A DNA stretch of 64,000 nucleotides from JAICYJ01 sp035695105 (GTDB lineage: Bacteria > Actinomycetota > Thermoleophilia > Gaiellales > JAICJC01). The stretch lies in contig DASSEV010000043.1 in NCBI GenBank assembly GCA_035695105.1, positions 77,121 through 141,120 of the forward strand, in the 5' to 3' direction. Each line of letters begins with the position of its first letter. Positions within the stretch are counted from its first letter, which is position 1. The notes beneath the pieces are model-generated. The model worked only from the letters and a program-made list of their open reading frames with translations, made no database searches and was not told the origin of the DNA. This document shows positions 16,630 through 24,125 of the stretch, one piece after another. The translations under genes and the position numbers were made by a program.

Positions 16630-18189
16630 ATGGCCGAGCACACCACCCAGGAGCGCCTGGAGGCGCTCGAGCAGCTGCGCCGGGAGGCGCTGCACTCCGG
16701 CTCGCCGCGGGCGGTTGAGCGGCACAGGGAGCGGGGCAAGCTGCTCGCCCGCGAGCGCGTGGAGGCGCTGCTCGACCCAGGCTCCTTCGTCGAGCTGGAC
16801 GCCTTCGTCCAGCACCGCAGCCCCAACTTCAACATGATGGAGAACCGGCCCTACGGCGACGGCGTCGTCACCGGGCACGGCACGATCGAGGGACGGCGCG
16901 TGTTCGTCTTCTCCCAGGACTTCACGGTGTTCGGTGGCAGCCTGGGGGAGGCGTTCGCCGAGAAGATCGTGAAGGTGATGGACATGGCGCTGCGATACCG
17001 GTGCCCGCTGATCGGGATCAACGACTCCGGCGGCGCTCGCATCCAGGAGGGCGTGGTCTCGCTGGCCGGCTACGCGGACATCTTCTACCGCAACGTGCAG
17101 GCGTCCGGCGTGATCCCGCAGATCTCGCTCGTGATGGGGCCCTCGGCGGGCGGCGCGGTGTACTCGCCGGCGATGACCGACTTCGTCATGATGGTGGAGG
17201 AGACCTCGCACATGTTCATCACCGGTCCTGAGGTGGTGAAGACGGTGACCGGCGAGGAGGTGAGCTTCGAGGAGCTCGGCGGCGCGCGTACGCACGCCTC
17301 GCGCAGCGGGGTCGCCCACTTCACGGCGCCGGACGAGCGGGCGCTGATCGAGGACTGCCGCTACCTGCTGTCGTTCCTCCCCAGCTGGAACGGCGACGGG
17401 CCGCCGTGGGAGCCGCCCAGCGACCCGGTCGACCGCGAGGACCCGGAGCTCGACCGGTTGATCCCCGACGAGTCGGCGAAGCCCTACGACATGCACGACG
17501 TGGTGCGGCGGGTGATCGACGACGGCGAGTTCCTCGAGGTGCACGCCGCCTGGGCTGACAACATCATCTGCGGCTTCGCCCGCCTGGGCGGGTATCCGGT
17601 CGGCATCGTCGCCAACCAGCCGCGGTCGCTCGCGGGTGTGCTCGACATCGACAGCTCGACCAAGGCCGGCCGCTTCGTCCGCACGTGCGACGCCTTCAAC
17701 GTGCCCGTCGTGACCTTCGTCGACGTCCCCGGGTTCCTGCCCGGCACGTCGCAGGAGTGGGGCGGGATCATCCGCCACGGCGCGAAGCTGCTCTATGCCT
17801 ACTGCGAGGCGACCGTCCCCAAGGTCACGGTGATCACGCGCAAGGCCTACGGCGGCGCCTACGACGTCATGGGGTCGAAGCACGTCGGCGCCGATTTCAA
17901 CTTCGCGTGGCCGACAGCCGAGGTGGCCGTGATGGGCTCGGACGGCGCGGTCAACATCGTCTTCCGCAAGGAGCTGCAGTCGGCCGACGACCCGGAGGCG
18001 CGCAGGGCGGAGCTGGTCGAGGAGTACCGGGAGCGGTTCGCGAACCCCTTCACCGCGGCGGAGCGCGGGTACGTCGACGACGTGATCGAGCCGCGGCGCA
18101 CGCGGCCCGTGCTGATCACCGCGCTCGAGGCGTGCCGCACCAAGCGCCAGGACACCCCCGCGCGAAAGCACGGCAACATCCCGCTGTGA
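16630..18189 (+). CDS. pccB: Acyl-CoA (propionyl-CoA) carboxylase, carboxyltransferase beta subunit
   Basis: 519 residues, normal length for PccB/AccD5. Features include an N-terminal region with A-R-E-R-V-E-A-L-L-D-P-G-S-F-V-E, G-G-A-R-I-Q-E-G-V-V-S-L-A-G-Y in the first crotonase-like half, and V-D-V-P-G-F-L-P-G-T-S-Q-E plus K-A-Y-G-G-A-Y-D-V-M-G-S-K-H in the second. It transfers the carboxyl group from carboxybiotin to acyl-CoA. Propionyl versus acetyl or longer chains cannot be decided from sequence here; propionyl fits the nearby methylmalonate-semialdehyde dehydrogenase. The biotin-carrying partner starts 84 nt downstream. Confidence 0.9.
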   Translation: MAEHTTQERLEALEQLRREALHSGSPRAVERHRERGKLLARERVEALLDPGSFVELDAFVQHRSPNFNMMENRPYGDGVVTGHGTIEGRRVFVFSQDFTVFGGSLGEAFAEKIVKVMDMALRYRCPLIGINDSGGARIQEGVVSLAGYADIFYRNVQASGVIPQISLVMGPSAGGAVYSPAMTDFVMMVEETSHMFITGPEVVKTVTGEEVSFEELGGARTHASRSGVAHFTAPDERALIEDCRYLLSFLPSWNGDGPPWEPPSDPVDREDPELDRLIPDESAKPYDMHDVVRRVIDDGEFLEVHAAWADNIICGFARLGGYPVGIVANQPRSLAGVLDIDSSTKAGRFVRTCDAFNVPVVTFVDVPGFLPGTSQEWGGIIRHGAKLLYAYCEATVPKVTVITRKAYGGAYDVMGSKHVGADFNFAWPTAEVAVMGSDGAVNIVFRKELQSADDPEARRAELVEEYRERFANPFTAAERGYVDDVIEPRRTRPVLITALEACRTKRQDTPARKHGNIPL

Positions 18190-18261
18190 TCAGGACGCGG
18201 CCGCAGGCGACGGCCGCGGAGCGGGCGGCGATTGAACGGGCGCTGGCCGCGCTCGGGCTCG

Positions 18262-18267
18262 TAGAAT
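18262..18267 (+). promoter_or_regulatory. Leaderless -10 (TAGAAT) before the biotin carboxylase gene
   Basis: TAGAAT ends 6 nt before the ATG at 18274, so this gene may have its own promoter although it follows pccB. Confidence 0.55.
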
Positions 18268-18273
18268 CCGCCG

Positions 18274-20028
18274 ATGTTCGACAAGGTGCTGGTGGCGAAC
18301 CGCGGCGAGATCGCGATCCGGATCTTCCGCACGCTGCGCGAGATGGGGATCGCGTCGGTGGCCGTGTACTCGGAGGCGGATCGTGAGTCGCCCTTCGTCG
18401 GCTACGCCGACGAGGCCTACCTGATCGGGCCGGGCCCGGCCGCCCAGAGCTACCTGCTGTCCGAGACGATCGTGCGGGCAGCGCAGCGCAGCGGGGCGCA
18501 GGCCGTGCATCCGGGGTTCGGCTTCCTGGCCGAGAACGCCCCGTTCGCGCGCGCGTGCGCCGCCGCGGGGCTGGTGTTCGTGGGGCCGCCGCCGGATGCG
18601 ATCGAGGCGATGGGGTCGAAGATCAGCGCCCGTGAGCTGATGCAGGCGGCCGGGGTGCCGGTGATCCCGGGGACGAACGAGCCGGTGGAGACGGTCGAGC
18701 GGGCGGTGGAGATCGCCGAGCAGATCGGGTACCCGGTGGCGGTGAAGGCGTCGGCGGGCGGCGGCGGCAAGGGCATCGAGGTGGCGGAGGACGCCGAGCA
18801 GCTGGCGCGGAGCTACGAGTCGGCGCGGCGGCAGGGCCGCGCGTACTTCGCCGACGACACCGTGTTCCTCGAGCGCTACCTCGATCGGCCGCGGCACGTG
18901 GAGGTGCAGGTGGCGGCCGACGCGCACGGGGCGATCGTGCACCTCGGCGAGCGCGACTGCTCGATCCAGCGGCGGCACCAGAAGATCGTCGAGGAGACGC
19001 CGTCGCCTGCCGTGACACCGGAGATGCGGGAGCGGATCGGTCAGATCGGCATCGATGCGGCGCGGGCGGTGGGGTACGTCAACGCCGGCACGGTCGAGGG
19101 CCTGCTGACGGCCGACGGCACGTACTACTTCCTCGAGATGAACACGCGGCTGCAGGTCGAGCACACGATCACCGAGATGGTGACGGGCATCGACCTCGTG
19201 CGCGAGCAGCTGCGGATCGCGGCCGGCGAGCCGTTGTCGTTCACGCAGGAGCAGGTGGAGATGCGCGGGCATTCGATCCAGTGCCGGATCAACGCCGAGG
19301 ATCCGGCGCGGGACTTCGTGCCGACGCCCGGGAGGGTGACGCGGTACCGCGAGCCGTCGGGCCCGGGCGTCCGCGTGGACTCGGGCGTGGTGGAGGGTGC
19401 GGTCATCTCCGACCTGTACGACCCAATGATCGCGAAGCTGATCGTGTGGGACGTGAACCGGGATACCGCGCGCCGGCGGATGCTGCGGGCGCTGTCGGAG
19501 TTCGAGGTGGGGGGCGTGCACTCGCTGATCCCGCTGCACGTGGCGATCCTCGAGCACCCGGACTTCTCGGCGGGCAGCACGATGCACGACTTCGTCGAGG
19601 GCGGCGGTTACGCGGAGACGCTGGAGGAGGAGCAGGTGTCCCCGAACGGCGAGGTCGCGGCGGAGCCGGCGCTGAACGAGGCGCGCACGGTCGTCACCGA
19701 GGTGGACGGGAAGCGGATCGAGGTGACGGTGCTGGCGCCGGAGCACCCGGGGCGCACCCGCCTGCGCGAGCGGCGCGCGCAGCTGGCGGATCGCTCGGCG
19801 CGGACGGGCGGGGCCGCGGACGTGATCCGCAGCCCCATGCAGGGCACCGTGCTGAAGGTCGCGGTCGAGGCGGGATCAGAGGTGCAGGCCGGCCAGGTGC
19901 TGGTCGTCGTCGAGGCCATGAAGATGGAGAACGAGATCGTGGCCCACCACGCGGGCACCGTCGATGAGGTGACGGTCGGCGAGGGAGACCAGGTGGCGAG
20001 CGGTCAGGAGCTGGTCAGGCTGGCGTGA
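18274..20028 (+). CDS. pccA: Acyl-CoA carboxylase alpha subunit: biotin carboxylase plus BCCP
   Basis: 584 residues. The biotin carboxylase half begins F-D-K-V-L-V-A-N-R-G-E-I-A and contains the ATP-grasp loop K-A-S-A-G-G-G-G-K-G and the catalytic E-M-N-T-R-L-Q-V-E-H. The C-terminal biotinyl domain has E-A-M-K-M-E-N with the biotinylated Lys550. It carboxylates its own biotin with bicarbonate and ATP and passes the group to PccB. There is no separate BCCP gene, and no convincing epsilon subunit is encoded between the two genes. Confidence 0.93.
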   Translation: MFDKVLVANRGEIAIRIFRTLREMGIASVAVYSEADRESPFVGYADEAYLIGPGPAAQSYLLSETIVRAAQRSGAQAVHPGFGFLAENAPFARACAAAGLVFVGPPPDAIEAMGSKISARELMQAAGVPVIPGTNEPVETVERAVEIAEQIGYPVAVKASAGGGGKGIEVAEDAEQLARSYESARRQGRAYFADDTVFLERYLDRPRHVEVQVAADAHGAIVHLGERDCSIQRRHQKIVEETPSPAVTPEMRERIGQIGIDAARAVGYVNAGTVEGLLTADGTYYFLEMNTRLQVEHTITEMVTGIDLVREQLRIAAGEPLSFTQEQVEMRGHSIQCRINAEDPARDFVPTPGRVTRYREPSGPGVRVDSGVVEGAVISDLYDPMIAKLIVWDVNRDTARRRMLRALSEFEVGGVHSLIPLHVAILEHPDFSAGSTMHDFVEGGGYAETLEEEQVSPNGEVAAEPALNEARTVVTEVDGKRIEVTVLAPEHPGRTRLRERRAQLADRSARTGGAADVIRSPMQGTVLKVAVEAGSEVQAGQVLVVVEAMKMENEIVAHHAGTVDEVTVGEGDQVASGQELVRLA

Positions 20029-20075
20029 GGGAGCTGGCCGCGGTCACAACCGGCTCAGGCTGAAGCCAGACCCCG

Positions 20076-20549
20076 CTACGAGCCGTGGCAGCGCTTGAAC
20101 TTCTTCCCCGAGCCGCACGGGCACGGATCGTTGCGACCCACCTTCCCGCCGCCGAGCACCGCGTCCAGCGACGGCATGTCCGCCGGCAGTGCTCCCACCT
20201 CACCCACATCCCGTGCCGAGCGGACGCGCTCCAGCTCGCGCACCTCGTCGTTGTCGAGGGTGAGAACCAGCTCGACCGGCTCCGGTGCCGCCTCCATTAG
20301 CCCCAGCTGGTCGAGGATCTCGAGCGCCCGCTCCTCCGTCAGCCCCTCCGCGCCGGCCGGCAGGTCGATCCGTGACGGGCACACCAGCGCGAACCGGTCC
20401 CAACGCTCGCGATCCGCCTCCGACGGCCCCCGCTCCAGGCGCCTGCGCAGGTCGCGGCGCGCCGCCGATCCGCCGTCGCGGGCCTCGAGCGTCTCGACCA
20501 GCTCATTCGGCAGCCACGCCGCCCATCCGGAATCGATCAGGTTGCTCAC
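20076..20549 (-). CDS. SEC-C motif protein
   Basis: 157 residues ending in the zinc-binding SEC-C motif N-D-P-C-P-C-G-S-G-K-K-F-K-R-C-H. The upstream part is acidic and helical and not recognised. Stand-alone SEC-C proteins are of unknown function; the motif is shared with SecA tails and UPF0149 proteins. The GTG start at 20549 is supported by a TACACT box 6 nt upstream (20556-20561 on this strand), and it overlaps the PucR stop by 4 nt, so it could also be co-translated with it. Confidence 0.75.
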   Translation of the reverse strand: MSNLIDSGWAAWLPNELVETLEARDGGSAARRDLRRRLERGPSEADRERWDRFALVCPSRIDLPAGAEGLTEERALEILDQLGLMEAAPEPVELVLTLDNDEVRELERVRSARDVGEVGALPADMPSLDAVLGGGKVGRNDPCPCGSGKKFKRCHGS

Positions 20550-22015
20550 GCGGTCAGTGTAGGCGCGGCGGCGCCCGCGGCCAGATCGCTCATCCTCCCC
20601 GCCCACACCTCCAGCGACAGCTCGACGCGGGTCTGCGGCAGGTCGACGTCGATCCCGTGCGAAGCCCGCAGCCCGGCCAGCCGGTCGTACAGGCGCTGCC
20701 GTGAGATCCCCAGGCGCTTCGCGGCCGATGCCTTCGACCAGCCCGTCGCCACGAGCGCCTCGACCAGGTCGAGCGATCCCGGATCGAACCGCGTCCCGAT
20801 GCGTGCGCCGGCCAGCACGTCGCGCGCCAGCGGATCGAGGGCGCCGAGCTCCGCGCCGAACCGCACCGGCGGGCCCGCCGCCGCGGCGACCAGGCACGCG
20901 CGTTGGGCCGACGCGAGCGCCTCGGTGATCTGCCACGGCTCGTCGCCGCGCGCGTCCAGGCCGACGGCGGTCACGCCTCCGCGCCGGATCACGTCGCGAG
21001 CCACCCGAGCCGGGTCGTCCTCGCTGCCCAGCGCCACGAGGGCCCGCGAGCCGTCGACCAGCGCCTCGTACCCCTCACGCTCCAGCCGCTCGAGCGGCCC
21101 TCGGGCCGCCACCGCCCACACCGTGCCGCGCGACAGGTCGACGCCGACCGATCGGGCCCGGCGAAGCACCTCGTCACGGCTGCCGGCCCGTCCCTCAGCC
21201 AGTCGCTGTAGCAGCCGGGCACGCTCGGCCGCGGGCACGTCCTCGGCGGGCGGCTGGGACGCCAGTGCCACCGACAGCAGGAAGGCCGCCTCGTCCACCG
21301 CCAGCTGGTCGAGCTCGTCACCGCGGCGCGGGAGCACGTGCAGCCGCGCACCCGGCGCCACCGCTCGCGAGCGCAGCGCGGTCGGCAGCCGCTGCCGCTG
21401 GCGGTCGAGCGCATCCAGGAACTCGACGTCGAGCCCCGACTCCGGCGACGTCGCGATCGGCCGGCGGTCGCTCCGCTCCAGGAGCACCTGCGCTCCCAGC
21501 ACCTCGCCCAGCGCGGCCACGAGGCCCGCCGGCCCCAGGCCGCTCCGCGCCGCTTCGCGGAGCTGCGCCTGCAGCGAGACGGCCCGGCGCAGCGTCGCCA
21601 GCTCGCCGCTCACGAGCCGCTCGTGGACGACCCTCGTGATGTCGACGAACCTGACCGGTCGCCCGAACACCAGCAGCGGCAGCTCGTGGGTGCGGCAGGC
21701 GGCGGTAAGCGCGTCGGGGCGGGCGTGGCTGGGCTCGAGGCCGATGCCCGCCGCTCCGGCCGCCGCGCAGGCGCCGGCCAGCGCATCGACCTCCGCGGGC
21801 GCCATCCCTGCCAGCGCGATGCCCGTCGTCAGGAGGAACTCGCCGCCCCGCAGAACGCCGGTGACCGCGGGCGTCTCGAACACGTGCACCCACTCGACGC
21901 GGTTACCCAGCCGGTGCCCGGCCGCCGCGACGCTGACGTCGGCATCCCGGAGCTCGTCGAGCGATAGCACGTCGGCGACCGTGAAGACACTCTGTCCGGA
22001 ATCAAGGGTCTCCAT
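20546..22015 (-). CDS. PucR family transcriptional regulator
   Basis: 489 residues. The N-terminal PucR sensor (about 10-130) starts T-V-A-D-V-L-S-L-D-E-L and the C-terminus carries the HTH_30 domain A-S-A-A-K-R-L-G-I-S-R-Q-R-L-Y-D-R-L (about 443-460). Such regulators act on purine, amino-acid or other nitrogen catabolism. It is divergent from methylmalonate-semialdehyde dehydrogenase, its likely target. ATG 22015 is preferred to GTG 22021 because TACACT ends 6 nt before the ATG. Confidence 0.85.
   Translation of the reverse strand: METLDSGQSVFTVADVLSLDELRDADVSVAAAGHRLGNRVEWVHVFETPAVTGVLRGGEFLLTTGIALAGMAPAEVDALAGACAAAGAAGIGLEPSHARPDALTAACRTHELPLLVFGRPVRFVDITRVVHERLVSGELATLRRAVSLQAQLREAARSGLGPAGLVAALGEVLGAQVLLERSDRRPIATSPESGLDVEFLDALDRQRQRLPTALRSRAVAPGARLHVLPRRGDELDQLAVDEAAFLLSVALASQPPAEDVPAAERARLLQRLAEGRAGSRDEVLRRARSVGVDLSRGTVWAVAARGPLERLEREGYEALVDGSRALVALGSEDDPARVARDVIRRGGVTAVGLDARGDEPWQITEALASAQRACLVAAAAGPPVRFGAELGALDPLARDVLAGARIGTRFDPGSLDLVEALVATGWSKASAAKRLGISRQRLYDRLAGLRASHGIDVDLPQTRVELSLEVWAGRMSDLAAGAAAPTLTA
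20556..20561 (-). promoter_or_regulatory. -10 box (TACACT) inside the PucR 3' end
   Basis: TACACT on the minus strand, 6 nt before the GTG of the SEC-C gene. It lies within the end of the PucR coding region. Confidence 0.4.
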
Positions 22016-22021
22016 GGACAC

Positions 22022-22027
22022 AGTGTA
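22022..22027 (-). promoter_or_regulatory. Leaderless -10 (TACACT) of the PucR gene
   Basis: TACACT on the minus strand ends 6 nt before ATG 22015 and there is no Shine-Dalgarno. The 75-bp gap to the dehydrogenase is presumably the shared control region. Confidence 0.55.
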
Positions 22028-22090
22028 CGCTGGCGGCCGGCGTCGAGCGGTGCCAGCATGCGTGGGCGAGAAACGACAGGAGGCTCACGC

Positions 22091-23605
22091 GTGTCCCAGG
22101 CTGCGATCGACACCAGGTTGCTCGGCAACTACATCAACGGCGACTGGCGCCCCGCGCTCGGCGGTGACCAGCTCGACGTGACGAACCCCGCCACCGGCGA
22201 GCTGCTCGCCCGCGTGCCGCTGTCAGGCAGCGCCGACGTAGACGCAGCCGTTGCCGCCGCCCGGGCCGCGCTGCCGGCCTGGCGCAGCCGCTCGACGATC
22301 GAGCGCGCCCGCTGGCTGTTCGGCTTCCGCCAGGTGCTCGAGGCGCACCAGGACGAGATAGCCCGCTCGGTGACGCGGGAGATGGGCAAGACGTTCCCCG
22401 ACGCCCGCGCCGAGGTCGGCCGCGCGATCGAGATGGTGGAGGCCGCGACGGCCGTTCCCCAGACGATGCAGGGCCGCGTCCTCGAGAACGTGGCGACCGC
22501 CGTCGACTGCGAGACCTTCCGCCAGCCGGTCGGTGTCTGCGCCGCGATCGCCCCGTTCAACTTCCCGGCGATGGTGCCCTTCTGGTTCCTGCCCTTCGCC
22601 ATCGCGTGCGGCAACACGTTCATCCTCAAGCCGTCCGAGCAGGTGCCGCTCACGCAGGAGCTGGTGTTCAACCTGATCCACGAGCACGGCGGCCTGCCGG
22701 AGGGCGTCGTCAACCTGGTCAACGGCTCGGTCGACGTCGTCAACGGCATCCTCGACCATCCGGGCATCGACGCCGTCTCGTTCGTGGGGTCCGCGAAGGT
22801 GGCCGCCTACGTCTACGAGCGGGCCGCCGCCCACGGCAAGCGCGTGCAGGCGCTGGGCGGTGCCAAGAACTTCATGGTCGTCATGCCCGACGCGGTGATG
22901 GACAGGACCGTGTCGAACATCATCGGCTCGGCGTTCGGAGCCGCCGGGCAGCGGTGCATGGCCGGGTCGGTCGTCGTCGCGGTCGGCGACGCCAAGGCGC
23001 CGCTGATGGAGCGGCTGGTCGCCCGCACCGAGGAGCTCAGCGTCGGCAACGGGCTGGACGACCGCACGGACGTCGGCCCGGTCGTCTCGTGCGCCTCGCG
23101 CGACCGCATCCTGCAGTGGATCGACCGTGGCGTCGAGGCCGGGGCGACGCTGGCAGTCGACGGCCGCCGCCCGGCGGCCAACCCAGACGGCGCCTTCGTC
23201 GGCCCCACGATCCTCGACGGCGTGACGCCGGACATGGACGTGGCCCAGGAGGAGATCTTCGGCCCGGTGCTGTCGGTCATCCACGCCGGCTCGCTGGACG
23301 AGGCGATCGACATCGTCAACGCGAGCCGCTACGGCAACGGCACGTCCATCTTCACGGAGTCGGGCGCGGCCGTGCGGCGCTACCGGCACGACGTCGAGGT
23401 GGGCATGATCGGCGTCAACGTCGGCGTGGCCGCCCCCGTTGCGTTCTTCCCGTTCTCGGGCTGGAAGGGCAGCTTCTTCGGCGACCTGCACGCTCACGGC
23501 CAGGACGCTGTCGAGTTCTACACGCGCAAGAAGACCGTCACGTCGCGCTTCTTCTCCGGCGGCGAGACCGGCCGGTTCTTCACCGAGCAGGGAGAACGGT
23601 CGTAG
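22091..23605 (+). CDS. mmsA: CoA-acylating methylmalonate-semialdehyde dehydrogenase
   Basis: 504 residues, normal for MmsA. It shows N-F-P-A-M-V-P-F-W-F, typical of the CoA-dependent MMSDH subgroup, and the catalytic Cys289 in G-Q-R-C-M-A-G-S. It converts (methyl)malonate semialdehyde plus CoA and NAD+ to propionyl- or acetyl-CoA, in valine, thymine/uracil or beta-alanine breakdown. GTG 22091 is chosen because AGGAGG lies 7 nt upstream (22078-22083). Propionyl-CoA could feed the carboxylase at 16.6-20.0 kb. Confidence 0.9.
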   Translation: MSQAAIDTRLLGNYINGDWRPALGGDQLDVTNPATGELLARVPLSGSADVDAAVAAARAALPAWRSRSTIERARWLFGFRQVLEAHQDEIARSVTREMGKTFPDARAEVGRAIEMVEAATAVPQTMQGRVLENVATAVDCETFRQPVGVCAAIAPFNFPAMVPFWFLPFAIACGNTFILKPSEQVPLTQELVFNLIHEHGGLPEGVVNLVNGSVDVVNGILDHPGIDAVSFVGSAKVAAYVYERAAAHGKRVQALGGAKNFMVVMPDAVMDRTVSNIIGSAFGAAGQRCMAGSVVVAVGDAKAPLMERLVARTEELSVGNGLDDRTDVGPVVSCASRDRILQWIDRGVEAGATLAVDGRRPAANPDGAFVGPTILDGVTPDMDVAQEEIFGPVLSVIHAGSLDEAIDIVNASRYGNGTSIFTESGAAVRRYRHDVEVGMIGVNVGVAAPVAFFPFSGWKGSFFGDLHAHGQDAVEFYTRKKTVTSRFFSGGETGRFFTEQGERS

Positions 23606-23616
23606 CCGCTGCCGGC

Positions 23617-24060
23617 TCACTCGCTGTTGCGGTAGCTCTCCTTGAGCACCGAGAGGTAGCCGAAGGACTCGCTGGCCTGCAGCCCGGGCACCTCGCCCAG
23701 CCGCTCGTTCATGAACTCGAGCAGGTGGTCGCCGCTGCGGCAGGTGACCTCGGCCAGCAGGTCGTAGCGCCCCGTGCACGCGATCAGGTACGTGACCTCG
23801 TCGAATCCGGCCAGCACCTCGGCCGCCTCCCTGGCGCGGGCGGCCGCGACGCTCAGGCCGAGCATGCAGATCACCTCGTAGCCGAGCTTCAGCGGGTTCG
23901 TCACGGCCGTGATCTGCATGACGCCCTCGGCGGTCAGCCTGGCCACGCGCTGTCGGATGGTGGCCTCCGAGACGTGCAGCTCCTGCGCGATCTTCACGAA
24001 GGGCCGCCGGCCGTCCTCGACGAGCGCGTCCACGATGCGTCGATCGAGGTCGTCCGTCAT
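23617..24060 (-). CDS. Lrp/AsnC family transcriptional regulator
   Basis: 147 residues: an N-terminal HTH (D-D-L-D-R-R-I-V-D-A-L, then H-V-S-E-A-T-I-R-Q-R-V-A-R-L) and a C-terminal RAM ligand-binding domain (G-R-Y-D-L-L-A-E-V-T-C). It should bind an amino acid or related ligand and act as an octamer or similar. The ATG at 24060 is chosen because the HTH starts there and a promoter lies just upstream. It is divergent from the acyl-CoA synthetase operon and flanked by two palindromic sites, so it probably controls that operon and itself. Confidence 0.9.
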   Translation of the reverse strand: MTDDLDRRIVDALVEDGRRPFVKIAQELHVSEATIRQRVARLTAEGVMQITAVTNPLKLGYEVICMLGLSVAAARAREAAEVLAGFDEVTYLIACTGRYDLLAEVTCRSGDHLLEFMNERLGEVPGLQASESFGYLSVLKESYRNSE

Positions 24061-24069
24061 GACGGTCAC

Positions 24070-24112
24070 TACGATATTCGTAGGACCGAGCGAAGTCAAT
24101 ACGAATTGCGTA
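24070..24112. promoter_or_regulatory. Paired palindromic operators and divergent promoters for the Lrp regulator and acyl-CoA synthetase
   Basis: TACGA-TAT-TCGTA (24070-24082) and TACG-AATTG-CGTA (24100-24112) are centred 30 bp apart, about three helical turns. The minus-strand promoter TTGACT (24094-24099), 17-bp spacer, TATCGT (24071-24076) overlaps the first site. The plus-strand -10 TACACT (24111-24116) overlaps the second. Confidence 0.7.
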
Positions 24113-24125
24113 CACTGGAGCACGC

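Noticed and set aside
18186..18386. Possible epsilon subunit of the acyl-CoA carboxylase, starting at GTG 18186
   Set aside because: The first 30 residues vaguely resemble such subunits, but the frame runs out of phase into pccA without a stop until 18386.
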